NCBI RefSeq assembly: GCF_030867145.1
Contig: NC_134427.1
Location: 12,423,001 to 12,487,000, forward strand
Direction of reading: 5' to 3'
From: Opisthocomus hoazin
Lineage: Eukaryota > Chordata > Aves > Opisthocomiformes > Opisthocomidae
DNA: 64,000 bases
Shown here piece by piece: positions 38,190 to 47,700 of this stretch. The notes under the pieces were generated by a model that saw only the letters and a program-made list of their open reading frames with translations, was not told the origin of the DNA and did not search any database. Position numbers and translations under genes: made by a program. Each line of letters opens with the position of its first letter. Positions within the stretch are counted from its first letter, which is position 1.

Positions 38190-39146
38190 TTATATGTGAG
38201 TTAGCGGTACGGTGCCGTTCACGCCAGTCCCGGCACTCTGGTAGTGCTGGTGGACGCTGTGCAACCTGCTGCCCTGCAGGGAGGAAGGGTCTGTGGCATC
38301 CCCCCCCGGGGGCAGGTACATGCTGATCATATCCCGCAGGTCTCCCAGGCAGGCCCTCTGCGAGTGGGAAGCGATGGCGGGAGGCGGCGAGCTGGGCTCG
38401 GATTTCACCACGGAGCCCATGGAGCCCAGGCTCATGGCGGTGGAGGGCTGCTGGCCGTAGGCGGCGGGGGACATGCTGTAGGTGGAGGCGGCGTTCATGT
38501 AGGTCTGGGCCGTGGACATCATGGGGCTGTACTGCAGGCCCGTCATGTCGTAGCGGTGCATCTGCTGCAGCTGCGGGCTGTTCATGCCCGGGTGCTGGCT
38601 GTAGCCCAGCTGGTCTTGCATCAGGGAGTAAGCCCCGTTGGTCCAGCCGTTCATGTGGGCGTAAGTGTCAATCCTCTGCCCCACCCCGACGGGGCTGCTC
38701 ACCGCGTTGCCCCCCCCCGGGGCCAGCAGATTGCTGGGCAGCGAGTATTTGTCCTTCTTCAGCAAGGTCTTGGTCTTCCTCCGGGGCCGGTATTTGTAAT
38801 CCGGATACTCCTTCATGTGCACGGCCCGCAGCCGCTTGGCCTCGTCGATGAAGGGCCGCTTCTCGGCGTCGCTCAGCAGCTTCCAGTCGGCCCCGAGGCG
38901 CTTGCTGATCTCCGAGTTGTGCATCTTGGGGTTCTCCTGGGCCATCTTCCGCCGCTGGCCCCGCGACCACACCATGAAGGCGTTCATGGGGCGCTTCACC
39001 CGGTCCTGGTCCGAGCCCGCTCCCGCTCCGTTGCTGGCCCCGCCGCCCCCGCCGCCTTTGCCGTTGCTCCCCGGAGCCGGGTTGCCCCCGGCGCTGCCCG
39101 GCGTGGGCTGCGGCGCCTTGATCTCAGTCTCCAGCATACTGTACAT
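38190..39146 (-). CDS. SOX3: Transcription factor SOX-3 (SoxB1), single exon
   Basis: A 318-residue protein starting [10 protein letters not shown] and ending VPLTHI. The HMG box spans about residues 48-127, with [17 protein letters not shown] at its start and the basic RPRRKTK at its end, giving the two nuclear localisation signals. It bends DNA at ACAAAG/T-type sites and acts in neural progenitors, pituitary and other embryonic tissues (established for the family). Residues about 140-318 form the SoxB activation region; VKSEPSSP around K248 fits a phosphorylation-dependent SUMO motif. It is SOX3 rather than SOX2 or SOX1 because of [23 protein letters not shown], the [22 protein letters not shown] block and the PLTHI end. 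A six-residue Gly run (31-36) is present, but the polyalanine tracts of mammalian SOX3 are absent. The start at 39146 has a good context (GCCATGT), and no ATG lies in the preceding 300 nt. No intron is seen, as usual for SoxB1. Confidence 0.97.
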   Translation of the reverse strand: MYSMLETEIKAPQPTPGSAGGNPAPGSNGKGGGGGGASNGAGAGSDQDRVKRPMNAFMVWSRGQRRKMAQENPKMHNSEISKRLGADWKLLSDAEKRPFIDEAKRLRAVHMKEYPDYKYRPRRKTKTLLKKDKYSLPSNLLAPGGGNAVSSPVGVGQRIDTYAHMNGWTNGAYSLMQDQLGYSQHPGMNSPQLQQMHRYDMTGLQYSPMMSTAQTYMNAASTYSMSPAAYGQQPSTAMSLGSMGSVVKSEPSSPPPAIASHSQRACLGDLRDMISMYLPPGGDATDPSSLQGSRLHSVHQHYQSAGTGVNGTVPLTHI

Positions 39147-39212
39147 GGCTGGAGCCGGCAAAAGGTGCGCCAGGGCGGCGGGCAGGCGGGCACCGGATAG
39201 GGCAGAGGAAGT

Positions 39213-39250
39213 TAAAAAAAAAAAATAAAATTAAAAGAAAAAAAAAAGAA
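39213..39250. repeat. A-rich/U-rich tract in the SOX3 leader
   Basis: On plus it is an almost pure A run broken by T, TT and G; in the SOX3 transcript it would be a U-rich tract about 70-100 nt before the start codon. It is unusual in so GC-rich a leader. Confidence 0.8.
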
Positions 39251-39326
39251 GGGGAAAGGACCTGCCTGGGTGGCTGCTGCCGTTGGAGGAAGTTTTTCTG
39301 CCTGGCGGGCGGAGGCGCCGCTCCCC

Positions 39327-39386
39327 GAGGAGGTGGTGGAGGAGGTGGTGGTGGTGATGATGATGATGGAGATGATGGTGGTGGTG
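39327..39386. repeat. GGT/GAT triplet microsatellite in the SOX3 leader
   Basis: About 20 triplets of GGT, GGA and GAT on plus (CCA, CAT on minus). In one minus-strand frame it spells a histidine run, but that frame has no ATG in the leader. Length variation between individuals is likely. Confidence 0.8.
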
Positions 39387-39437
39387 CGGCCGCGCGCGCG
39401 GAGCAGATCCCGCAGGCAGCGCCAAGCGACGCGCACA

Positions 39438-39500
39438 CCAATCCCGGGGGCATTTGATTGACGGGCTATAAATGAGCGGGCGGCAGCCAATCAGCGAGCG
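39438..39500 (-). promoter_or_regulatory. SOX3: SOX3 core promoter region (candidate)
   Basis: Two inverted CCAAT boxes (CCAAT on plus at 39438-39442 and 39487-39491, ATTGG on the SOX3 strand) flank a TATA-like element (CTATAAAT on plus at 39466-39473; TTTATAG on the SOX3 strand). Paired CCAAT boxes bound by NF-Y are a known feature of SOX3 promoters. The TATA element reads better on the opposite strand, so its role is uncertain. Confidence 0.5.
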
Positions 39501-40194
39501 GTTCCCGACAGCCCCGACGCCGGTCACTGACCAGCTGGGGGTGGGGGGAGGGAGCCAAAAAGTTGGCGTTTGGGGGCTGCCGGTGCCGGAACCCCCTACC
39601 CCCTCCAACCCCCCCCCGGCGCCGCCACCGCGCAGCCCGCGGCCCCGCGCTGGCGGCCCCAGCGGCGGACGGGGCAGCGCCGGGGCTGCGCGGCGCGGTG
39701 GGGTCGGCGGGGCTCCCGCCGCTGCGGGGGGGAGTCGGGGACAAAGAGCTCCGGGGCTCCCGGGTGGGCGCAGCGCCGAGCGCGGAGGAGCTGCCTGGGA
39801 CGGAGCGAGCCGGGGAAGCGGGGGCGGGCGGGCTGAACCCTGCCACTTCTGAGCCCGCACCGGGGGGAGAACCCGCGCTGCCCCGCCGGGGCCGGGCGCG
39901 GCCGCCGGGCACTCTCCCCGTCCCGTGGGAGCGGGGCTGCCCGCGGCGGTGCGGGGGCGAGCGGGGCCGGGCCGGCTGCCGGCGGTGCGCTCCCGGCCGT
40001 CCCCACCTGCGCCCATCCCGGTGCCGCTTGAGTTTTTCCACTCGGCTGCCCAAAGAGGGGTGGGGGGGACGACGACGGCGGCGCTTGCAAAGCTCCCGAG
40101 TTTCATGGCAACAGCAAAGTTCCCTCCGTGCGAAAGAAAACTTTGGCAGAGGATGTGCGAGCGGAACGGAGCTCACTGGAGCTGTCAATCATGA

Positions 40195-40259
40195 GCTTCC
40201 CTTCCCGTCCCTTCCCTCCCCTTCCATCTTTCCTCCCTTCGTTCCTCCCTTCCTTCCCC
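40195..40259 (+). repeat. Polypyrimidine mirror-like tract
   Basis: Almost uninterrupted CTTCC/CCCTT units over 65 bases, upstream of SOX3. Such tracts can form triplex DNA. There is no evidence for a function here. Confidence 0.8.
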
Positions 40260-41160
40260 AGAGGCACGGACACCCGCACCTGCTCGGGCAGCGCCGGCAG
40301 CACGGCGGGCAGAGCGCTGCGGGCGGGGGGCAGGCGGGACGCGCTGCCCCGGCCCGGCTCTTCCTCGCTCCGCCTGGGGAAGCCGGGCGGCTGCGGGAGG
40401 AGAGGCAAACCCAGCCCGGAGCCTGCCCGGAGCCGCGCTGGGAGAGCCCCGGTGCCGGAGGAGGTGGGCAGCTCCGCCGGTGTAGCTCTGAGCAAACTGC
40501 CCCGGGGCCGTGCAGGGCGCAGGGGAGGGTCGGGGGGCTTGAGGTGGCGACGTGTCTGGGTACCTTTTCCCGTTACGGGGAGGGGGGGGGGGAGGGAGGG
40601 GAGCTTCTCCCGGCGCAGCTCCCCCGGCTCTGGCAGCCCCACAGGGAAGACCGCGAGGATAACGACGGCAATCGGTACATGGGCAGAGGACACCTCCAAG
40701 CCGGGGCTCCAGGCTGCACCCGGAGGCACAGCCCAAGCCGGCGCCACGGACGCCGGGGAGGGGGCTCCGGGCCGGGCCGGGGGGGTTCAGTGGGGCGGGG
40801 GACGGGACCGCCTCGCTCGGCGCCGCGCAGCCCCCTCGGCGCTTCCCGCGGCGGGGGGGGGGGGTGGAACGAGCCGGCTGGAAACGGCACTGGGGGGGCT
40901 CGGGAAACAGCACGGTGCCTGGTGGGATTTGTGTGAGTGGGTCCCAGCGCTACCGTGCTTCTGCAGCTTTAGGTGCTGCTCGTTCTGTGCGTATTTCTGT
41001 TTTGACAAAATCATCTGTTGAACGAAGTCGGACAGGAAATAAATCCCACTTGCGACGAGCTATGGTGCGGTCGGCACTTTTTGTTTTGGTGGTTTTGCTG
41101 CTGGTGTGTCCTTAGGTGAAGCCAAAATCCTGCAGCTCGAGCGGACGGGGTGACAGCGGA

Positions 41161-41789
41161 AGGTGCTGTTCCAGGCGGTATCGCACTAGCAAGAGCACCT
41201 CGGGCGCAGTTCGCTTGTAACTTTTGCAACCTATTGGAAAAGCTGCAGAAAGCTGTCTTTAACTTCAAACCCCTCCAAGTATTTTGACCGCTCCAGTCGA
41301 GGTTTAAGACGTGCTAGGCTGGGCTGGAAAGCGGACTGGTGTATATCCTGGCAATTTTTGAAATTGCTTTGTATAAATGTTTGTTGGGGGGTCTGAAGAC
41401 GCTTGTCTGCAACGAAAAACGAGGCGGTATACGGAACTGGAGGACACGCTGAAAGTCCTGCGAATGGTGTTTCCTTCGATGTTTAAATAAATATTACAAC
41501 GTTAAGTTTCAGACTCTTACTTTGCCTTTCAGTTTGTCTTTGCGCTGTCCAAGACTCCAATTATACAATTTTTTCCCCAAAGGCCACTCTATTTTAACAC
41601 TTTAAGATCCATATTATTTCAAAGCAAGACAACATTTCTCTTGAAACATCGCTAATCTTGTAGAACCTCACTGAGTATACACTGAATAAATGAGTGCAGG
41701 CTCGTGGATTTCCACAGTTTGCAGCTCCCTGCGATGCTTCCACCGCACTAGGGTTTCCGTGCCGCACGTGTGCTGAGGAACACCCAGAA
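41161..41789. other. Spacer between CpG islands
   Basis: Falling G+C, with no gene or mobile element that I recognise. It contains AT-rich segments around 41480-41690. Confidence 0.55.
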
Positions 41790-42510
41790 ATGTGGCTGGT
41801 TTCTGTCCCAGAGGAAGGGGGGAGCAGCGGCATGCGGGATAGGTGCGCGTGGGGAACCCTCCGCGGGGTTTCTCGAGCGGTTTCGGCGGCCGGGAGGAGG
41901 AGAGCCAGCAGCCCGCTCCTCTCGCCGCGCTGCTTCACCCCGCAGCCGCATCCCCTCCCCGGGTGAGGCCCCGCGGGGGCTGCGGGGCCGGGACCGGAGC
42001 TGCGGCTTGGGAAGGGCCCGCCGGTGTGGGGGGGAAGAGGCGCGGGGCTGCACCAGAGGAAGGAGAAGCGGCTCCTTCTCCCTGCCCTGGTCTGAAAACC
42101 TCAGTCCGCCGACGGGGCGGGTGGGGGAGAGGAGGAGGAGGCGGAGGCGAGCCCCGCTGTACCAAGTCCCTAAAGTCACCCGCAGAGCGCCTGAAAAGGT
42201 CCGATCCCACCACCTCCTCGGCAGCCACGGGCGAATCCCAGCCTCCGCCTGCTCCTCGGTCCTGCCCGTCCCGCGTCCCGGGAAAGCGGAGGGAGCCCGC
42301 GGAGCTGCTGCGAAGGGCAGGAGGCAGGAGAGGACCCAGGCAGCGGAATAAAGGGGGCGGGGGGGGGGGGGGGGCAGCTTCGTGCCTGGAGCCATTTTTT
42401 TGTACTCGCTCCCCGGCGGCGGCCGGGACTGCGGGAGAAGCCGTGCGGGGCCGGAGAGCCCCTGTGCCCGGCGGGGGTCGGGGAACGCTTGCGGTCGTGT
42501 AAATACAGGT
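41790..42510. promoter_or_regulatory. CpG island upstream of SOX3
   Basis: Dense CpG and G+C with long chance ORFs on both strands and no recognised protein. It ends near a 16-nt G run (42359-42374) and is followed by a T-rich tract (42531-42569). It may be part of the extended regulatory domain of SOX3. Confidence 0.6.
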
Positions 42511-42530
42511 GTCAATGCCACAGATGCCCA

Positions 42531-42569
42531 TTTTTTCTTTTTTCTTTTTTTTTTTTTTTTTTCCTTTTT
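42531..42569 (+). repeat. T-rich low-complexity tract
   Basis: Runs of T interrupted by single C residues, up to 18 T in a row. Simple slippage-prone sequence. Confidence 0.85.
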
Positions 42570-43924
42570 GGTGACAAAGGAGCGTGAGGTGAAATCGGGA
42601 GTTTACAGCGCAATCCAACTTCAACGCGAGCTAAACCCCACGGCTGAGCAGGCACGTTTGAAAGGGACCGTCTGCTTCTTACGCAATCAGCGCTGAATAA
42701 GCAACAGCTATTAATATACGCTAATTGCAGCTCCAGCAGAGCTTGGGGCAATCTTGGAATCGCGTCAGGGAGGACCGCTGGCTTTTAAAAAATAACGCCA
42801 CGCACCAACCCGGCCCCGTTTAATCCTTTTCTTAAACCATTGCCCCCTGGTCCCCAGTCCAACTCCCGACCGAGATCAGCAAAGGCTTCTCCTCGAAACT
42901 TGCCCAGACAAGGGATCCAAGCGCCCGTTTCGTTTGGACCCTGCTGACCCTCGCTGGCATGATCCTCCGAAAACGCCCAGGCGCTTAGCGATGCTTGAGA
43001 TAAAAGTTCACGTGCTTTTTTGTTTGATCTCTGTTTTAGGCTCGAATCCACCTCCCCCCCACGAAGTTTCCAGCGTGGTAACGTGGCTGCTAAATGGGTC
43101 ATTGCAGGCTGGTTCTGCAGCCCAGGGTCGTTAGGAGATTTTTTTATTCCCCATTAACTGTCACATCAAAAAAACCAGCTCTAGATTGCCTGCGAGGCTG
43201 CCCGCCTGGCTGCGGGGCTGACATGGCTGGACCGACCTCCCAGCCCAGCGAGAGGGAGAACAAACAATGAGTTCCGACAAATGAGCTCCAACTCCTTTCT
43301 GTGACTTCCCCAGTACCTCCCCGCACGGACATCGGGGCTGCACTAGAGACTACAGTTGTCCCTGATGCTCGCGTGTACGGGAAAGCGAGGGATACTTTTG
43401 ACGACATCATTGAAAACAGCAACATTTAAGAATAAAATTCGTGGGTAAAAGCCGGACAGCGTCGTTTGGGTACAGATCGATACCTTTGAACTGAGCCTCC
43501 CAGGGCACTCAGGCGGCAGCGGCGAATGTTGTTTTTAATCACTCTCCGCCCCCCCCCCCCCCCCAGCTGAACTTTTATTTGGTTTCTGACAATAGTGGGC
43601 TGCAAACAGACCTCTCGGAGCGCCCGCTGAATAGACCCTTTTCGAGCCCGGATTGTTTCCACCGCCACAAAAAAACAACCAGTAGCTCCGTTTCTTAATT
43701 GGGTTGTTCCTGGCCCTCGTTCATTCAGGTGTTCGCGAGGAATTTGTTTATTAGCCTCTGACAAACAGCTCCTCCTGGCAATCGCCTCATGGGGTTGGCT
43801 TCAGCGGGAAGGGAGGGATGCGGGGGTGGGGGGTGCGCATTGCTAATAAGGACTCTCTCCATCTCCAAGTTACCAATTAAGAGAGTTCTAGAGGGGACCA
43901 CCAGCACAGGACAAGTCGCCAGGG
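42570..43924. other. Gene-free stretch with possible conserved noncoding patches
   Basis: Intermediate G+C. Patches at about 42680-42750 (CTATTAATATACGCTAATTGC) and 43680-43900 (CTTAATTGGG, GTTTATTAGC, GCTAATAAGG, CCAATTAAGAG) are dense in homeodomain-type TAAT cores. A 16-nt C run lies at 43549-43564. Enhancer identity is inferred from motif content only. Confidence 0.4.
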
Positions 43925-44775
43925 CTCAATGCGGAGCCCCGAAGAAACGATAGACCATGTATTTTCACGCGAAAACACCGCGGAAAAAGCGAGCACGAAA
44001 AGTGATGCTACGGACACCGCACCGGCTGCTGCGGGGCAGCCTGTGCCCAGCCTGGCGGCAATCTCCTTCCGAAGAGCGGAGGCAGAATCGGAGCCGTCTG
44101 CAGCTCCCCGCCGCTGTCGCCCCGCCAGCTGTGCCCCGCAACCTGGCCAGGAAGCGGGCCCGGCTGCCCAGGGCAGCGGCGGGATCGCCCTCCCCGGAGG
44201 CGTTCACGGGTCGTGGCGCTCAGAGACACACGGTGCCGGGGGGCTCGGCAGCCTCATGTTTACGGTTGGACTCGACGATCTTCAGGGTCTTTTCCAACCC
44301 AAGCGGTCCTTTCACTCGGACGTCTCGGCTCCCGCACGGTTCGCCCTTCCCGCGCAGCGGAGGGCACCGTACCGGGCGTTTCCCAGCGCCCTCGCTGCTC
44401 GGTGTCCCCGGAGCCCCCCGGGGGGGGACACGCACTCCCCCCAGGCAGAGCCTGCTCGGCGGCCCCGCTGTCCTCTCCCGCCGTCGTGGCCCCGCGCGGA
44501 GCGGCGGCGGGGGGAACGAGCCCCCCGACACGCGTGGGGGGGGGGGCGAGCGGGAGCGGCCCTGCCCACGGCATCCTCTTGCGAAACGCGCGCTCGCGTG
44601 GGGCAGCGGGGGTCCCGCAACGAGCGGCCCTTTCCCCCCGCGCCGCCCGCCTCCAGCCCCTCGCAGCAGCTGCTGCGGGACGATGGGCCTCCCCGGGCCG
44701 GGAACCCGCCGGCCCCCCCCGGTGACTTGTCACCAGCGCCAGGGAGGGAGTCACTGAAGCACCGCAACAGCTGAG
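43925..44775. promoter_or_regulatory. CpG island containing a CR1 remnant
   Basis: CpG-dense block about 5 kb upstream of SOX3. A 281-codon plus-strand frame starts at an ATG (43929) but runs through the CR1 tail and through GC-rich sequence with similar frames in other phases, so I do not call it a gene. The island may be a promoter for an unseen transcript. Confidence 0.6.
44150..44313 (+). repeat. CR1 LINE 3'-end fragment inside a CpG island
   Basis: The plus strand shows, in CR1 order, GCTGCCCAGG, CCTCCCCGGAGGCGTTCA, GTTTACGGTTGGACTCGACG and TCTTTTCCAACCCAAGCGGT, matching the end of CR1 ORF2 and the tail before the octamer repeats. The terminal ATTCTATG repeats are lost. One frame gives RLPRAAAGSPSPEAF, related to [14 protein letters not shown] in the CR1 at 54045. 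CpGs expected to decay in a methylated repeat are kept. Confidence 0.75.
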
Positions 44776-47700
44776 CGGTCGCTGCGCTCCCTCAGAAAAA
44801 ACCAAACCAAATCATCTCTGTTTTGCCCATTTAAAACTCGAGAATCTTTCCTACAACGGTTTCTGTACAGATCCAGTAACCCACCTTGCTTGCTGGTAAT
44901 GATGGCTAGGCTTCTTTTTATGAGTCAGATGAGAAATCAGACGTTAATTGTAAAACTCTAGCTTGCTAATTAGTGGCATATAAACTATTCATTAGTGGCA
45001 AATTAAAATCAAAACACACCTTATTCGTACTCTCTGACATACAATTTTGAAGGCACATATTGTTTCAAACTACAGCCTGTATCACTGGCACAGCAAATTG
45101 AGATCCTGAAAGGTTTCTCTCCAGGATAAATAATTAAAATATATTCTACTTTAATTGACATTATAGAGGACACAAATGAGGTTTTCCTTTTAGAAAGAAA
45201 TAGCAGTTTCTAAATACAGCTTTGCAGGCTGTAGAATGGAGGTTTCAACCAAATGAATAGTCATTACTACCTTTTCAGTGATGTGGGCCTTTTGATCAGA
45301 AAAGAAATTAGCTCTAAAGGACAGACAATAGGAAGCCTGCCCTGCAATAGGAAGAAAATTAGATGTCTAAGGCTCTTAACAACACCTATTTCTATAAACC
45401 ATGGAGCTTCTTGCTTTTCAATTACAGCTGTTCATTTCATATAAGGAAAGTGGAAAAACACAGGGGGAATATAAACTCTGTTGCACCAAAAAAGCCCAGG
45501 ATAGGGCAGCAGGCAGGCAGTCTTTCCATTTCCCTTTGTTTTTATTATAATCAGTTAACTGAAATTATATATATTGTATAATACCAAGAGTATGCAGTAT
45601 AGCGTTCTCGGGGTGAATCAAGCATTCACGATGGACTATATTCAGTAAAGGAACTAGTAAAACATGAGAAACTTTGTTAGGTAGTTGGACTTTTCCACTG
45701 CACATCAAATTATCTATTTTGCACGTGCATCTCCTTCTTGTGTGCATTTTTCAGAGAAGACAAAACACAGCTGAAGAACTTAAGGAAAACAAAATGCTGA
45801 ATAACAGTCTGCTGTCTTTTGGTTGTACTAAAAAACTAACTCCAGTTCTTCCGAGCTGAAATGAATGTTCTTTCAGTATGCTCAGGACTGAGAGATTATT
45901 TCAGGCATGTTCTCCCCTTACTTTTAACTTTACATCTCGGTTGTTTTAGAAATCTTACTCTTACTTTTAAAACTTAAAATTTGTTTCTTGTGTAATAACT
46001 TTGAGTTCTCTTTCAAACTATTTTGTTTGAACATTATTTTCTGAATGTTGTTATTCCTCCTGAATATAAAACTGATATAAGTTTCCTTACAAATCTGAGA
46101 CACAATCATAAAAGCGTACCTTTTTTCCTCCACCATTTCTCCTTAGCCATACTTTTATGATTAAACAAGTAAATGATAATTTGTTATTAGCTATGCAATT
46201 TGCTGTGATTGAACTAAGCTTTCAGTGACGATCTGAACATATAATAGCCACAAATTTTATTGTAAACAAGTCCTGTTCTCATATTGATTCAGGTGGATTA
46301 CAGAGACCTGTAACAAATAACTGAAAGTCACAGAGATTTCCCCCCCTCATTTTTTTCATTCTTCCTATTTATCTATTTATCCTTCTTTCTTTCCTTTTCC
46401 TTATTTTCCTTTTCCTTTTCTTTCATTTTTCTCTTTCTCTCTCTCTCCCTATTGTACTAATTGTTTAGAACTAAGGCTACATGGCTAATTCAAAGGGTTG
46501 ATCAAACATATATGAATTGTTTTTGGTGTGAGAAGGTGTCTTATTACCCTCATATAAGAAAGTGTTCAATACATACTACTTTCCTTGTCCAGAAAACTAA
46601 ATCACATTTAACTTCTACCTAGAAGTTATTTTAATATGAAATATGAATGACAGCTTTTTATTCAGTGTCTGTATCCCCCTTCACTCCTGCTTTGGCCTTG
46701 TGATCCGTAGAAATAAACAATAAGAAAAAGTTTAATCTGTTAAGAATGATCTCCTAACTCACCAATTGGAGTCATTAATGTCAGTATTTGAAGTAATCTC
46801 CCTGCTTAAGAGTAGTTAGAAGGTTATGATTAATACAAGCCGCTGCCTCACTTTTTACTGGGACAATACTTCCAACTGTTTTGTAAGTTCATAATTAAAA
46901 CTTCATTTTATTTGAAATGAATTTGTCTGAGAAAAGTTACCCATACTGGCTAGTGGGAAAAGCTTCCCTCCACGCAAATAGGCAGCTCAAGTGTCACTGA
47001 GACTTCTGCAATTCACAATACAAAACCTATGTAAAGTTCTTCATCAATGAGGAGCCCGGGAAATCCCAGCACCGGTGCTGCAATTCTCAGTCTAGATCTC
47101 ACAGCGATGTTTTACTTCTGATAGTATCTTCAATCCCTGTAAACAAGTAGAGGGTAAAGAGCTGTCTGCAGGGGAACAAGTGAGTCTAAACTGACCTTGA
47201 CTCTCAAAATCTGAAAATCTCACTTAAAATTGTTACAGTATTGGAGCAATGAGATTTTGGAGCAAACTTCTACTAAGAATAGAAAAGTAGGGAACCTAAA
47301 GGGCTTTGAAAACTAGAATGAACAGTTTGTGAGTGCGGCGGTGTTGGAGGGGCTGGACACGATCAGATGTAGAAGCCATCAATACATGCTCAGTGTTAGT
47401 GAGGAGGGGTTTCAGTTCCTTTAGCCCTCTCAGTCCACCATGGAGAAGACAAGGCCAGCCATGAGAGCAACTCATGAGACCTGAAAATCCTTTCTGCTCT
47501 TTTTATTCCTAATGTATATTGATAAATGATGGCAATATGTGCTCCACAGCCTTTTGTAAAGCAAATGTGTACATATACATATACAATAGGTATAAAATAA
47601 CAGAAATGAAACTCATTGGAGTATCAGTTATCACACGGACTGTTTTCATGGCACAAACATATTTCTGACCTGAACATGAGTCACAAGTAACTACACCATT

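Larger units (their letters stand above)
39147..39440 (-). other. SOX3: SOX3 5' leader (probable)
   Basis: Between the start codon and the promoter-like motifs the minus strand has no ATG. It carries a U-rich low-complexity tract (A-rich on plus, 39213-39250) and a CCA/CAT triplet repeat (GGT/GAT on plus, 39327-39386). The 5' end is inferred from the TATA-like and CCAAT motifs and is not known. Confidence 0.5.
38150..41160. promoter_or_regulatory. CpG island spanning SOX3 and its upstream region
   Basis: CpG-dense sequence covers the whole coding region, the leader and about 1.5 kb upstream. The upstream part (39500-41000) holds several G-quadruplex-like tracts (for example 40576-40602) and a long polypyrimidine run. 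Open frames up to 457 codons on plus (39563-40936) begin at non-ATG codons, are overlapped by equally long frames in other phases, and resemble no protein I know. Confidence 0.8.

Noticed and set aside
39161..39161. Upstream start adding five residues to SOX3
   Set aside because: The codon there is TTG; the ATG at 39146 begins the conserved MYSM sequence in a good context.
38244..39200. 318-codon ORF antisense to SOX3
   Set aside because: It mirrors the codon pattern of the SOX3 coding strand and shows no domain.
39466..39473. CTATAAAT as a TATA box for a plus-strand gene
   Set aside because: It reads best on plus, but no supported plus-strand gene follows.
39563..40936. 457-codon plus-strand ORF diverging from SOX3
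   Set aside because: It begins at TTG, lies in stop-poor GC-rich DNA with long frames in other phases, and has Arg/Gly/Pro-rich composition typical of translated CpG islands.
43929..44774. 281-codon plus-strand ORF with an ATG
   Set aside because: It reads through a CR1 tail and GC-rich island sequence; overlapping frames of similar length exist.
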